64,000 nt of DNA from Desulfallas sp. Bu1-1 (GCF_015594625.1 NZ_JADNRQ010000007.1:87520-151519), one strand, 5' to 3'; shown: positions 54,247-63,860, counted from the stretch's first letter. The notes: generated by a model not told the origin, from the letters alone. Numbers and translations: made by a program.

Positions 54247-56271
54247 ATGTCCGAACAGGAGAAAAGCGGAACCCATTACGCGGTCCACTGGCAAGAGGAG
54301 GATTATTACTACCCGCCTGCTGAATTTGTAGGCCAGGCCAATATGACCGATCCTAAAGTCTTTGAACGGTTCAGCCTGGATAATTTCCCGGAGTGCTTCA
54401 AAGAAATGGCCGATTTACTTGACTGGGACCAGTACTGGCACACCACACTGGATACAAGTGACGCCCCCTGCTGGAAGTGGTTTGTCGGCGGCAAACTCAA
54501 CGCCAGCTATAACTGCGTCGACAGGCACCTGGCCAAGTTTAAAAATAAGACCGCCATACACTTTGTTCCGGAACCTGAAAACGAGCCTATTATGCACATG
54601 ACTTACCAGGAGTTGTACAGAAGGGTAAATGAAACAGCCGCCGTGTTAAGGGACTTTTGCGGGTTGAAAGCGGGCGACCGGGTCACTCTGCACCTGCCGA
54701 TGACCCCGGAACTGCCCATTACCATGCTGGCCTGCGCCCGCCTCGGGGTAATTCACTCCCAGGTGTTTGCCGGCTTCAGCGGCCAGGCTTGCGGCGAGAG
54801 GATCTGGGACTCCGAGAGCCGCGTGCTCATCACCATGGACGGCTATTACCGGAACGGGAAGCTGCTTGATCACAAGTCCATCGGGGATACGGCCGTGGAC
54901 GTGGCCGCCAAATTGGGCCAGCAAGTTGACAAGGTGCTGGTTTGGCAGCGCTACCCCGGCAAGTACTCATCCTCGGCGTCCATGATCGAAGGCCGGGATT
55001 ATTTCATGAATGATCTGCTTAAAACATATGCCAGAACATATGTCAAACCCGTATCCATGCCGGCCGAGGGAATCCTGTTCCTCATGTATACCAGCGGCTC
55101 GACGGGGAGGCCCAAGGGAGTGCAGCACAGCATTGGCGGTTACCTGTCCTATGTGGCTTACATGTCGAAGGTAATCCAGGACATCCATCCCGAAGACGTT
55201 TACTGGTGCATGGCCGACATCGGGTGGATTACCGGGCATTCCTTTATTGTATACGGTCCTCTGGCCATTGCCGCCAGCACGGTAATTTATGAAGGAGTGC
55301 CCACCTACCCTGATGCCGGGCGCGTCTGGAGGATTGCAGAAGAACTGGATGTTAATATTTTTCATACATCACCCACGGCAATTCGCCAGCTGAGAAAAGC
55401 CGGTCCGGATGAACCCGCCAAGTACAACTACAAGTTCAAGCACATGACCACCGTGGGCGAGCCCATCGAGCCCGAGGTGTGGAAATGGTATTACAATGTA
55501 GTCGGCAAAGGCAAGGCCGCCATTGTGGATACGTGGTGGCAAACCGAAACCGGCGGGTTCCTTTGCAGTACCGTACCGGCCCTGGCACCCATGAAACCCG
55601 GCAGCGCCGGCCCGGGCGTGCCCGGTATCCACCCGGTGATCTTCGATGATGAGGGGAACGAAATACCGGCAGGCTCCGGTAAAGCGGGCAACATCTGCAT
55701 CAGGAACCCGTGGCCCGGTTTGATGCAGACCATTTGGAAAGACCGGGACCGCTATGTATCAACTTATTTCGGCAAGTACAATAAGAATCCGGAAAGCAAA
55801 GACTGGCGGGATTGGCCCTATATGGCCGGCGACGCGGCCGTGATGGCGGCTGACGGTTACGTTCGGATTCTGGGCCGGGTGGACGACGTAATTAACGTGG
55901 CCGGCCACCGCCTGGGCACCAAGGAGATTGAATCGGCCGCCCTGACCGTGGAGGAAGTGGCAGAGGCAGCCGTCATCGCCGCAAAGGATGAAATCAAGGG
56001 CACCGTCCCCGACCTGTACGTTTCCCTAAAGCCCGGCTACGAACCGAGCCAGGAGTTAGTGGCGAAAATATCGGGAGCTGTTGCCACAGTCGTAGGTAAA
56101 ATCGCCAGGCCGAACAAGGTTTACATCGTCCCCGACATGCCCAAGACCCGTTCCGGTAAGATTATGCGCCGCATCCTGGCTTCAATCTCCAATAGAACCG
56201 ACGTAGGCGATGTAACATCGCTCTCCAACCCCGAGGTTGTCGAGCATATTCGCAAGCAGGTCCAAGGATAA
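54247..56271 (+). CDS. acs: Acetyl-CoA synthetase (AMP-forming)
   Basis: This enzyme activates acetate to acetyl-CoA with ATP, producing AMP and pyrophosphate. The 674 residues match the family: 'QVFAGFSGQACGERIWDSES', 'YTSGSTGRPKGVQHS' (A3 loop), 'WWQTETGGFLCSTVPALAP', 'GDAAVMAADGYVRILGRVDD', 'INVAGHRLGTKEIESA' and the C-terminal 'RSGKIMRRILASI' with the acetylatable lysine. The sirtuin 18 kb upstream is a candidate deacetylase. AAAGGAGG precedes ATG. A two-component system follows. Confidence 0.96.
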   Translation: MSEQEKSGTHYAVHWQEEDYYYPPAEFVGQANMTDPKVFERFSLDNFPECFKEMADLLDWDQYWHTTLDTSDAPCWKWFVGGKLNASYNCVDRHLAKFKNKTAIHFVPEPENEPIMHMTYQELYRRVNETAAVLRDFCGLKAGDRVTLHLPMTPELPITMLACARLGVIHSQVFAGFSGQACGERIWDSESRVLITMDGYYRNGKLLDHKSIGDTAVDVAAKLGQQVDKVLVWQRYPGKYSSSASMIEGRDYFMNDLLKTYARTYVKPVSMPAEGILFLMYTSGSTGRPKGVQHSIGGYLSYVAYMSKVIQDIHPEDVYWCMADIGWITGHSFIVYGPLAIAASTVIYEGVPTYPDAGRVWRIAEELDVNIFHTSPTAIRQLRKAGPDEPAKYNYKFKHMTTVGEPIEPEVWKWYYNVVGKGKAAIVDTWWQTETGGFLCSTVPALAPMKPGSAGPGVPGIHPVIFDDEGNEIPAGSGKAGNICIRNPWPGLMQTIWKDRDRYVSTYFGKYNKNPESKDWRDWPYMAGDAAVMAADGYVRILGRVDDVINVAGHRLGTKEIESAALTVEEVAEAAVIAAKDEIKGTVPDLYVSLKPGYEPSQELVAKISGAVATVVGKIARPNKVYIVPDMPKTRSGKIMRRILASISNRTDVGDVTSLSNPEVVEHIRKQVQG

Positions 56272-56308
56272 GTCTAGAAAGGGCTGATCCGCAAGATTAC
56301 CATAACAC

Positions 56309-56347
56309 GGGGCAAGCATTGAACAATGCTTGCCCCTTATACTTTCC
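56309..56347 (+). terminator. Intrinsic terminator after acs
   Basis: GGGGCAAGCATTG and CAATGCTTGCCCC pair for 13 bp around AA, followed by TTATACTTT. Confidence 0.85.
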
Positions 56348-56462
56348 AGGATTATCCGGTAAAATAATTATGTTACTGCAGGAATAGCTACTATACTGTC
56401 GAATAGTAATATGGTAAACTAATTTTTGGAATATTTAATTATTTTTAAATGGGAGAGGACTT

Positions 56463-57782
56463 ATGTCCAGAAATAATGCCCTGGTACGCCAGTGCTTGGT
56501 AATGTGGATCGCGCTTAACACGGCAAGCCTGGGATTGATCTACTTGTGGCAGCCCCCGCTCTGGGAAGGGGTGGCCATAATGACGGCCGCCGGTCTTGTT
56601 TCCACGTTAATTTCCATTTTAATTTTAACAGGCCGCAATAAATTAAATGCCGGCATCGCGGAAGAGCCGCTGGACCCGACCTTGCAGATCGCCAACCAAA
56701 CGCTGCCCTTTTTACGCCGTGGCCTCAACGAAGAAACGGCGGTTGTTACGGCCGAAATAATCCGTAAAATCGCCGACATAGCAGCGGTGGCCATTACGGA
56801 CCGGGAGCGGGTTCTGGCTTATATAGGCGCCGGCTCCGACCACCACAAAGCGGGAGGGCCGATCATGACTATCGCCACCAAAGAAGTGGTGCGAACGGGG
56901 GAATTGAAAATTGTGCGCGACGGTTACGGCCTGGATTGCCCGGTTCCGAACTGCCCGCTTCAATCCGCCGTCATCGTGCCGCTTAAGTGCAAAGGCGAAG
57001 TTATGGGAACCCTTAAACTTTATCAAACGAAGCAGGGGGGAATAACCAATTCTATAGTAAAACTGGCGGTGGGCGTAGCACAACTGCTGGGCATGCAGAT
57101 GGAACTGGCCGAAGTGGACCGCCAGGCCCAGCTGGTGACCAAGGCGGAATTGGATGCCCTCCATGCACAGATCAACCCTCATTTTTTATTCAATACGCTG
57201 AACACAATCATTATGTTCAGCCGTACCAACCCCGAAACCGCCAGGCGCCTGTTAATCAGGCTGGCGTCATTTTTCCGCCACGCTTTGAAACGGCACGGTC
57301 ATTTCAATACCTTAAAAGAGGAAATTGAGTATTTAAATACTTATTTAATCCTGGAGCGAGCAAGGTTCAGGGAAAAACTCCGTGTGGTAAGGGAAATAGA
57401 TCAAGAACTGCTGGAATACAAGGTTCCCGTATTAACCATCCAACCCCTGGTGGAAAATGCCATCAAACATGGAATACTACCCAAACCCGGCCAGGGAACG
57501 GTGCATATTTCGGTCAGCAAGCACGAGAATGAAATGTTGATTGTAATCAGAGATGACGGCGTGGGAATCGACCCCCAAATTCAGGACAAGGTTTTGACCC
57601 CCGGGTTCGGTTCCGGAAACGGTGTCGGTTTGAGCAACGTGCATGAAAGACTTAAGGGCCTGTTCGGTGAGGAATACGGCTTGCGGATCGTAAGTGTGCC
57701 TGATGAAGGTACGTCCGTATACGTCAGGATACCCTTGGCCTGTCATACCTTAGGAAAGGAGGGGGTTTTAAGTGAAGCTTAA
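56463..57782 (+). CDS. LytS-type sensor histidine kinase with GAF domain
   Basis: A 439-residue membrane kinase of the LytS/YpdA class. Two hydrophobic helices (about 10-60) are followed by a GAF-like region (about 90-215) and the HisKA-7TM-type motif 'INPHFLFNTLNTI' with the phospho-His, then a HATPase domain ('LVENAIKHGI', 'VIRDDGVGID', 'GVGLSNVHERL'). Two cysteines in 'DCPVPNCPL' within the GAF region are of possible interest for redox or metal sensing. It overlaps its regulator by 11 bases, a coupled pair. It lies just after acs, so acetate or another carboxylate may be the cue, by analogy with YpdAB and BtsSR. Confidence 0.9.
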   Translation: MSRNNALVRQCLVMWIALNTASLGLIYLWQPPLWEGVAIMTAAGLVSTLISILILTGRNKLNAGIAEEPLDPTLQIANQTLPFLRRGLNEETAVVTAEIIRKIADIAAVAITDRERVLAYIGAGSDHHKAGGPIMTIATKEVVRTGELKIVRDGYGLDCPVPNCPLQSAVIVPLKCKGEVMGTLKLYQTKQGGITNSIVKLAVGVAQLLGMQMELAEVDRQAQLVTKAELDALHAQINPHFLFNTLNTIIMFSRTNPETARRLLIRLASFFRHALKRHGHFNTLKEEIEYLNTYLILERARFREKLRVVREIDQELLEYKVPVLTIQPLVENAIKHGILPKPGQGTVHISVSKHENEMLIVIRDDGVGIDPQIQDKVLTPGFGSGNGVGLSNVHERLKGLFGEEYGLRIVSVPDEGTSVYVRIPLACHTLGKEGVLSEA

Positions 57783-58542
57783 AGCGCTAATTGTTGACGA
57801 TGAATATCCTGCCCGCCAGGAATTACGTTATTTACTGAATAACTTCGATAATATTGAAATTGTCGGCGAAGCTGCCAACGCCCAAGAAGCGCTGGCCTTA
57901 ATCAAGGCACTCGATTACCAGATTCTTTTCCTGGACGTTTCCATGCCGGGTATGACGGGATTGGAACTGGGAGCGGCAATTCAGGAACTGCCCAAACAGC
58001 CCCACGTCATTTTCGTTACCGCTTACGAGGATTACGCGGTTCAAGCATTTGAAGTCAATGCTGTGGATTACCTGCTCAAACCGGTTGAACCCAGCCGCTT
58101 GAAAAAAGCCATTGACAAGGTCATTAAAGCATACCAGGAAACCGCGGGCGGTCCGGACAGGGAAATACAGGATACGTCCCAAGGAAAGCCGGAAACACCG
58201 CAGATTAAAATCGACCGGGTCCCGGCTGAAAAACAGGGGAAAACCGTTCTTGTTGCAGAATCCGACATTTTTTACGCCTTCACCGAGCAGGACTATATCT
58301 ATATCAAGACGTACAACGACAAATTGTTTACCAGGTTCACTTTAAAAGAGCTTGAGGCCAGGCTAAACCCGCAAATCTTTTTCCGCACCCATCGCTGCTA
58401 CCTGGTCAACTTGCATAAAGTCAGGGAAATTGTTCCTTTCTTTAACGGAACATATAACCTGGTAGTGGAAGACAAGGAAAACAGCGAAGTGCCTGTGAGC
58501 CGTGCCCAGGCTAAAAAGCTCAGAAAAATTCTTGGATTTTAA
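57772..58542 (+). CDS. LytTR-family response regulator
   Basis: A 256-residue regulator with an N-terminal receiver ('IVDDEYPARQELRYLL', phospho-Asp in 'FLDVSMPGMTGLE', 'VTAYEDYAVQAFEVNAVDYL', 'LLKPVEPSRL') and a C-terminal LytTR DNA-binding domain ('DIFYAFTEQDYIYIKTYNDK', 'FFRTHRCYLVNLHKVREIVP'). GTG 57772 follows AGGAGGGGG. The LytTR domain binds direct repeats of about 9 bases separated by 12-13; I did not find a convincing pair near acs. It is the second gene of the pair. Confidence 0.93.
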   Translation: MKLKALIVDDEYPARQELRYLLNNFDNIEIVGEAANAQEALALIKALDYQILFLDVSMPGMTGLELGAAIQELPKQPHVIFVTAYEDYAVQAFEVNAVDYLLKPVEPSRLKKAIDKVIKAYQETAGGPDREIQDTSQGKPETPQIKIDRVPAEKQGKTVLVAESDIFYAFTEQDYIYIKTYNDKLFTRFTLKELEARLNPQIFFRTHRCYLVNLHKVREIVPFFNGTYNLVVEDKENSEVPVSRAQAKKLRKILGF

Positions 58543-58543
58543 A

Positions 58544-58574
58544 CACCTTCCCAGCTGGAAGGTGATTTTTTTTT
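58544..58574 (+). terminator. Intrinsic terminator after the LytTR regulator
   Basis: CACCTTCC and GGAAGGTG pair around CAGCT and are followed by ATTTTTTTT. Confidence 0.9.
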
Positions 58575-58642
58575 GTAACGTATAGATCGAGGATTTTTAG
58601 TTAATAATCTTATGTAAAAATAATTTATCATTTGGTGATGAA

Positions 58643-58993
58643 ATGCAAGTTGTATGGGAAATGTTGAGCGACAAAAAAATTTGGTCCATGCTGGGCAACG
58701 TAGAGAGAGAAATTGACCAAGATGTCACCAGGCTGATGTTGATTGAACTTTTCAGCCGTGTCAAAGTGTTGGAAGAAGAAAATTTATCTTTGAGATTGTT
58801 ATTAATGGAAGAAGGTATTGTAGATCAGGACCTGTTCAACAACCTGCGCGTGGCAGTAAGGGATTTTTTGCGACAAAAAGACGAGCAGAATGCCCAGGAA
58901 AGTGAATTCTTTGCAAAGTCGGGAATTTCATTTCCGGAATGGGTGAATTTCAAGCTGTCCGGGAAGTTTAACAGTACATTTGAAAGTGGGTAA
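58643..58993 (+). CDS. Uncharacterised helical protein (116 aa)
   Basis: A soluble, mostly helical protein with leucine-rich heptads ('LMLIELFSRVKVLEEENLSL', 'LFNNLRVAVRDFLRQKDEQN'), which suggests a short coiled coil. No cysteines, no membrane segment and no recognised family. ATG 58643 is preceded by GGTGATGA. It lies between two terminators, so it is monocistronic. Confidence 0.6.
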   Translation: MQVVWEMLSDKKIWSMLGNVEREIDQDVTRLMLIELFSRVKVLEEENLSLRLLLMEEGIVDQDLFNNLRVAVRDFLRQKDEQNAQESEFFAKSGISFPEWVNFKLSGKFNSTFESG

Positions 58994-59016
58994 TCTGGTT
59001 AATTCATTATCTTCAT

Positions 59017-59036
59017 ACCTGAAAGGCAGGTTTTTT
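59017..59036 (+). terminator. Short intrinsic terminator
   Basis: ACCTG and CAGGT pair around AAAGG and are followed by TTTTT. The stem is only five base pairs. Confidence 0.6.
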
Positions 59037-59096
59037 CTTTTAGATGTGGAATTAAGATGCACAATGGAAATTTGGCTTGGATGAGTGTGACTACAC

Positions 59097-59483
59097 ATGG
59101 CCCGCTTGATCGGTTTGGGAACGGATATAATCGAAATTGAACGAGTCAGGAAGGCGGCCGAAAACAGTGGGGGTCGCTTCACCAGGCGCATCTTCACGCC
59201 CGGTGAAATTGGCCTATGTACCGGGCGGCGCAATCCCTGGCCATGTTTCGCCGCCAGATTCGCTGCCAAGGAGGCGGTATTTAAGGCCTTGGGCACTGGA
59301 GTAACGGCCTGGCATGAGGTGGAAATACTCGGTGGGGGAAATCAACCGGTTCAAGCGACTCTGACCGGGACGGCAAAGCGCATAGCGCGGGAAAAGGGCA
59401 TTGACGAGGTATTGCTTTCCATCTCGCATGACCGCGGAAGAGCGGTAGCCTTTGCCACGGCAATAGGTAAGGAGGTGAATTGA
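59097..59483 (+). CDS. acpS: Holo-[acyl-carrier-protein] synthase
   Basis: AcpS transfers 4'-phosphopantetheine from CoA to acyl-carrier protein. The 128 residues match the family, with 'GLGTDIIEIERVRKA' (Mg-binding Asp), 'FTPGEI', 'ARFAAKEAVFKALGTG' (catalytic Glu) and 'EVEILGGGNQPVQATLTG' and 'SISHDRGRAVAFA'. It is followed directly (0 bases) by the NAD(P)HX repair gene, and then alr, a typical Firmicutes order. The ATG is preceded by only a weak site, 'GGATGAGTG'. Confidence 0.95.
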   Translation: MARLIGLGTDIIEIERVRKAAENSGGRFTRRIFTPGEIGLCTGRRNPWPCFAARFAAKEAVFKALGTGVTAWHEVEILGGGNQPVQATLTGTAKRIAREKGIDEVLLSISHDRGRAVAFATAIGKEVN

Positions 59484-61037
59484 TTGCGGCTGGTAACTGC
59501 CCGGGAAATGGGTGAAATGGACCAAAAAACAATTAACGAATACGGCATCCCGGGCCTGGTTTTAATGGAAAACGCGGGTATAAGGGTAGTCGATGTGATT
59601 ACCGGTATCCTCGGTGATCCCTGCGGCAAAACCGTGGCTGTTTTTGCCGGCAAGGGCAACAACGGCGGCGATGGTTTTGTAGTAGCCCGTCATTTATTTA
59701 ATTCGGGTGCGGAAGTACATGTTTTTCTAGCCGCCGATCATGAGCAAATTAAGGGAGACGCCCTCGTTAATTTAAATATTTGGAGAAAAATGGGGCAAAA
59801 GGTATATTCTTTAACCAGGGACAACGATATCAATCTGGTTCGACTGGTGCTGATGAACGCGGACCTGGTGGTTGACGCGCTTTATGGAACGGGTTTCAAG
59901 GGCGCGGTACAAGAGCGCATGGCGCCGGTTATAGAGGCCATTAACGCTTGCGGTAAACCGGTAGTGGCGGTGGATATACCTTCGGGCCTGGAAGCCGATA
60001 CCGGGCGCGTGAACGGTCCGTGTATACGCGCGGATCACACGGTGACGTTTGCTCTGGCCAAACTGGGGCTGGTATTGCCGTCCGCCTCCGAATATGTGGG
60101 TCAATTGCATATTGTAGATATTTCTATACCCGCCGCCGTTACCTCCGAGGGTGAATCAAGGCGTTTTTATATTACTAAGCAGTTAGTGCGTGACTGGTTG
60201 CCCCGGCGTACCGGCCCCGAGCACAAAGGTGATTTCGGTCGTGTGCTGGTTATCGGCGGATCCCGCGGCATGTCCGGGGCGGCCGTGCTTGCCGCCCAGG
60301 CGGCGGCCCGTACCGGAGCGGGGCTGGTAACCCTGGGAGTACCCGAGAGTATTCATGATATCGCGGAGACCAAGCTCACAGAGGTAATGACCTTCCCGCT
60401 GCCGGAAACCGAAAAAGGCACATTAAGCCGGTCATCCCTGGATAAAATACTGGACCACGCGCGCAGGGCGGACGTGCTGGCCCTGGGGCCGGGACTGGGC
60501 ACTAATAATGAAACAGCTGCCGTGGTAAAGGAAATTTTATTGCGAATAGAGATACCCTGTGTGCTTGATGCCGATGGATTGAATGCCATGGTAGGGAAAA
60601 CGGAGCTGTTTCGCGTTGTCAAGTCCGACCTGGTGGTTACGCCCCACCCTGGCGAAATGGCTCGATTAACCGGATGCAGCACGGGTCAAATACAAAACAA
60701 CCGGTTGAACATTGCCACCCAAAAGGCCGTGGACTGGCACAGCGTGGTAGTGTTGAAAGGAGAAGGCACAACAGTGGCCGGGCCCGACGGTACATTGTTC
60801 ATCAATGGCACCGGCAATCCGGGCATGGCCAGCGGGGGCACGGGAGACGTGCTCACCGGCGTTATCGCCGGGCTTATCGCCCAGGGCATGCAGGCTTTGT
60901 ACGCGGCTGCGGCGGGAGTATTCCTGCACGGCGAGGCGGGAGACATTGCAGCCAGGGAAAAGGGCATGGCTGGCTTGCTGGCCTCCGACCTATTGGAAAA
61001 TCTTCCTGCTGTAATTAAGCATATTGAGGAAACCTAG
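59484..61037 (+). CDS. Bifunctional NAD(P)HX epimerase/dehydratase
   Basis: Repairs hydrated NADH and NADPH. It has 517 residues: an N-terminal epimerase (YjeF_N, 1-215, with '[16 protein letters not shown]', '[12 protein letters not shown]', '[14 protein letters not shown]') and a C-terminal ADP-dependent dehydratase of the ribokinase-like fold (230-510, '[19 protein letters not shown]', 'LALGPGLG', 'VLDADGLNA', '[18 protein letters not shown]'). TTG 59484 comes directly after the acpS stop, with GGAGGTG inside the acpS end, which indicates coupling. Confidence 0.95.
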   Translation: MRLVTAREMGEMDQKTINEYGIPGLVLMENAGIRVVDVITGILGDPCGKTVAVFAGKGNNGGDGFVVARHLFNSGAEVHVFLAADHEQIKGDALVNLNIWRKMGQKVYSLTRDNDINLVRLVLMNADLVVDALYGTGFKGAVQERMAPVIEAINACGKPVVAVDIPSGLEADTGRVNGPCIRADHTVTFALAKLGLVLPSASEYVGQLHIVDISIPAAVTSEGESRRFYITKQLVRDWLPRRTGPEHKGDFGRVLVIGGSRGMSGAAVLAAQAAARTGAGLVTLGVPESIHDIAETKLTEVMTFPLPETEKGTLSRSSLDKILDHARRADVLALGPGLGTNNETAAVVKEILLRIEIPCVLDADGLNAMVGKTELFRVVKSDLVVTPHPGEMARLTGCSTGQIQNNRLNIATQKAVDWHSVVVLKGEGTTVAGPDGTLFINGTGNPGMASGGTGDVLTGVIAGLIAQGMQALYAAAAGVFLHGEAGDIAAREKGMAGLLASDLLENLPAVIKHIEET

Positions 61038-61065
61038 ACATCAAGCGCTGTACGGAGGGGTACCA

Positions 61066-62202
61066 ATGAAATATCCAGCTCCGGTATGGTCGGAAATCAA
61101 CTTGAACGCAATCGCCCATAATACCAGGGAGCTAAAAAAGATTACCAACCCGAACGCCGAGGTCATGGCGATCGTCAAGGCAAACGCGTACGGTCATGGA
61201 GCCGAACAGGTGGCCCGGGTGGCCCTGCAAAACGGGGCCACCCGCCTCGGGGTGGCGCGGGTGAACGAGGGGAAGGCCCTGCGAGAGGCGGGGATTGACG
61301 CCCCGGTACTTGTTTTGGGCTATACCGTACCGGAGGAATTTGAAGTACTACTGGAAAACAACCTAATTCAAACGATCTATAGTTACGAGGCCGCCGAACA
61401 GCTTTCCGCAACCGCCGCCCGGGCCGGGAAAAAGGCCGTTGTGCACATCAAGGTAGATACGGGCATGGGCCGCCTTGGTTTTATTCCCGGCCGCGCGGCG
61501 GTGGAAGAGGTTGTCCGCATTTGTAGATTGCCCAGTCTTGATATTGAAGGCATTTATACACATTTCGCGGCGGCAGATTGTCAAAACAAGGATTATACCT
61601 GGCAGCAATGGCACAAGTTTACCCAATTCATATCAGCTCTCGGCAAAGAAGGGGTTGAATTTCCATGCCGGCACGCGGCCAACAGCGCCGGTATCATCGA
61701 TTTGCCCGAAACCCACCTAAACATGGTCAGGGCGGGCATTGCCCTGTACGGAATTTACCCGTCCGGTGAAGTGCGCAAAGACCGCGCCACCCTGGTTCCC
61801 GCCATGGCGGTGAAGGCCAGGGTGGCGCATGTTAAGAGGGTTCCCGTCGGTACCGGCATCAGTTACGGGGTTACTTATGTCACAACCAAAGACACCGTAG
61901 TAGCCACAATTCCAGCGGGTTACGCCGATGGTTACAGCCGTTTGCTTTCCTCACGGGGCGAGGTGCTGATCCGCGGCACCAGGGCCCCCGTAATTGGCCG
62001 GGTATGCATGGATCAGTTCATGGTGGACGTTGGGCATATCCCTGGCATTGCAACCGGCGAAGAAGTCGTTTTGCTGGGCGACCAGGGTTCCGACCGGATC
62101 AGTGCGGATGAAATCGCCCGAAAAATTGGTACTATCGCATACGAAGTGCTCTGCATGATCAGCGCCCGGGTACCCCGTTATTACCTGGAAGGTAAAAATT
62201 AA
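61066..62202 (+). CDS. alr: Alanine racemase
   Basis: A PLP enzyme that supplies D-alanine for peptidoglycan. The 378 residues match, with the PLP lysine in '[12 protein letters not shown]', '[11 protein letters not shown]', 'HAANSAGI', '[12 protein letters not shown]', the catalytic Tyr region '[10 protein letters not shown]', and '[11 protein letters not shown]'. ATG 61066 follows GGAGGGG by 6 bases; the longer frame overlaps the previous gene's end. In Bacillus, alr is followed by the ndoAI toxin-antitoxin genes; here a NapH-like gene follows on the other strand instead. Confidence 0.95.
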   Translation: MKYPAPVWSEINLNAIAHNTRELKKITNPNAEVMAIVKANAYGHGAEQVARVALQNGATRLGVARVNEGKALREAGIDAPVLVLGYTVPEEFEVLLENNLIQTIYSYEAAEQLSATAARAGKKAVVHIKVDTGMGRLGFIPGRAAVEEVVRICRLPSLDIEGIYTHFAAADCQNKDYTWQQWHKFTQFISALGKEGVEFPCRHAANSAGIIDLPETHLNMVRAGIALYGIYPSGEVRKDRATLVPAMAVKARVAHVKRVPVGTGISYGVTYVTTKDTVVATIPAGYADGYSRLLSSRGEVLIRGTRAPVIGRVCMDQFMVDVGHIPGIATGEEVVLLGDQGSDRISADEIARKIGTIAYEVLCMISARVPRYYLEGKN

Positions 62203-62245
62203 TCACTGGTCGTGTATCGGATATTATCACGGACGGAATAGCGAT

Positions 62246-62935
62246 TTACGCTGCTTCCCGGCATACCTTATTATCACCATGAATTTTATCAAATGATAAG
62301 GCCTTTTGGGGACAACTATTGACGCAAGAAGAGCATCTCAAACAATCACTGTAACTGGACGTGCCATCAATTGCAAACTCATTGGGCTTCAGCTGCATGG
62401 GGCACGCTCTGGCGCAAATGCCGCACGAAACACAACTGCTGCTTGTATATAGCGGTTGTTTCCCGCGCGCGATCCAATGCGCCACTGTTCCCATGGGGCA
62501 AATGCGGCACCAGGTGCGCGGGTGAATCCACCAGCCCAGTAGTATGCCAATCACCGTTGTCACCGTCAGCACCCTGACCAGAGCAAGACCCATAGCCCGG
62601 AGGTTCCCCCATGCCAGGTAAAATTGAATCCCGATTACGGTAAAGATTATTACGACCATAAACACCCGTACGACTTCGTTCTTGAAAAAAGCCGGAATGG
62701 TTATTTTACGGCTGGTGCGACCCAGCGCCAGGTCCAAAAACGCGCCCCTGGGGCACATCCAGTCGCACCAGTTGCGCCCGCGGAAAAACGACATGCCCAC
62801 GGCGCCCAGCATACATCCAAACAGTAAAAATCCAAGCAGCGGGTAAAACCACCCGCCAATAGCCACCAGCGGCAGGCCTACCCAGGTAAACGCTTGTAGA
62901 TTTGTTCTAAGGCTGGAAGTCTGGCTTGCTTTCAT
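62246..62935 (-). CDS. NapH/MauN-type membrane ferredoxin
   Basis: A 229-residue membrane iron-sulfur protein. Four hydrophobic helices lie in the first two-thirds, with the conserved Cys-Pro loops 'CDWMCPRGAFLD' and 'CRICPMGTVAH', and two [4Fe-4S] motifs at the C-terminus ('CVSCGICARACP', 'CLRCSSCVNSCP'). NapH-like proteins pass electrons from quinols to a periplasmic or cytoplasmic acceptor. No reductase gene is near, so the partner is unknown. ATG 62935 follows AGGAGG. It is monocistronic. Confidence 0.87.
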   Translation of the reverse strand: MKASQTSSLRTNLQAFTWVGLPLVAIGGWFYPLLGFLLFGCMLGAVGMSFFRGRNWCDWMCPRGAFLDLALGRTSRKITIPAFFKNEVVRVFMVVIIFTVIGIQFYLAWGNLRAMGLALVRVLTVTTVIGILLGWWIHPRTWCRICPMGTVAHWIARGKQPLYTSSSCVSCGICARACPMQLKPNEFAIDGTSSYSDCLRCSSCVNSCPQKALSFDKIHGDNKVCREAA

Positions 62936-63124
62936 GGTATAACCTCCTTATAGGATATTTATATATTAAATTATACAGATATTTGGATATCGGTCAATAT
63001 GGGGGAATAATTTTTTCTTTGAAAAAGATTTATCTGCACCCAATTGATAAAGGAATAAATTAAAAAATGAAGAATAATTATTTCAAGCACAGATTTAACA
63101 ACGAGTGTGGAGAGGAGGGGTATT

Positions 63125-63490
63125 TTGGCAAGTCCACGTATAAAAAATAATTATCAAGAAGCGGCTTTAATATTTGTCAGGATACTTGCTTTTGCATCCG
63201 TAGTGCTTATTGTTGGTCTTTCGGCCTGGGTCACCGCGGTTGTGGCCGGCCTTTCCTGGGGTTTGGCCGGAGCTATCGGTGGTGCGATCGCCGGCGTAGC
63301 GGGTTTCTTTATGCTGGTTTGCGGGTCACTGTACGAGGTAAAAATTTTTACCTGTCCAGCCTGCAATCACACCGACCGGACATTAAAGCATATCGGCTAC
63401 TATAATTGCTTTAACTGTGGCGCAAAGTACTATATTTACGAAAACGAGGTCAAAAACCTCGGCACAGGCATTGCGCCTAGTAACTTTTGA
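63125..63490 (+). CDS. Uncharacterised membrane protein with zinc-ribbon-like tail
   Basis: A 121-residue protein with two hydrophobic helices near residues 15-68 (Gly- and Ala-rich, 'LAGAIGGAIAGVAGFFML') and a C-terminal cytosolic region with 'FTCPACNHTDRTLKHIG' and 'YYNCFNCGAKYYIY', a C-x2-C pair of pairs likely to bind zinc. TTG 63125 follows GAGGAGGGG. No named family is recognised. A terminator with 7-bp stem follows. Confidence 0.65.
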   Translation: MASPRIKNNYQEAALIFVRILAFASVVLIVGLSAWVTAVVAGLSWGLAGAIGGAIAGVAGFFMLVCGSLYEVKIFTCPACNHTDRTLKHIGYYNCFNCGAKYYIYENEVKNLGTGIAPSNF

Positions 63491-63498
63491 TTAAAATA

Positions 63499-63543
63499 AC
63501 CGCGGTAGGTGTTCAAAAAGCCGCGGTATTTTTGTACCTATAA
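63499..63543 (+). terminator. Intrinsic terminator after the membrane protein gene
   Basis: ACCGCGG (63499-63505) and CCGCGGT (63531-63537) pair around a long loop, followed by ATTTTTG. Confidence 0.7.
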
Positions 63544-63590
63544 CCCGGCATAATCATAATAATAACAAATAGCCGCTAACAAAAATTTCA

Positions 63591-63766
63591 TTGACAGTAT
63601 TTTTTTTAAAATGATATAATTTTTTTATGCTATACATATAACTTGGCCATATTGGAGCGGAGCGGAGAATTGAATCTTTAAAGATTTTAGGTCGAGGAGA
63701 GCTGAGATGAGCCGGATCGCCATTGATACGGTGCTCATTTGAGCGCCGTTTTCTTTTTTCTCCTCG
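63591..63766 (+). promoter_or_regulatory. Sigma-A promoter and attenuator-like leader
   Basis: TTGACA (63591-63596) and TATAAT (63615-63620) are 18 bases apart. The leader holds ATGAGC (63707-63712), which can pair with GCTCAT (63733-63738), and GGTGCTCA that pairs instead with TGAGCGCC and is followed by GTTTTCTTTTTT, a terminator. CGAGGAGA (63693-63700) is complementary to TCTCCTCG (63759-63766), so larger alternative folds exist. This is the layout of a riboswitch or attenuator, class unknown. The next gene is the IS607-like one. Confidence 0.5.
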
Positions 63767-63772
63767 CTTGCG

Positions 63773-63860
63773 AAGGAGGTATGTAGCAGGTGCGCGCAAG
63801 AATATAGTATCTGTTTACTTCTAAATATAGTTTGGAGTACGAAAAGGAGGTATGTAGCAG
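63773..63860 (+). repeat. Direct repeat AAGGAGGTATGTAGCAG
   Basis: This 17-base sequence occurs at 63773-63789 and 63844-63860, followed in both by S-TGC and CAAG after similar spacing. Each looks like a ribosome-binding sequence joined to ATGTAG, a start codon next to a stop. Their role is unknown; they could be two failed ends of a duplication or part of the element end. Confidence 0.6.
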
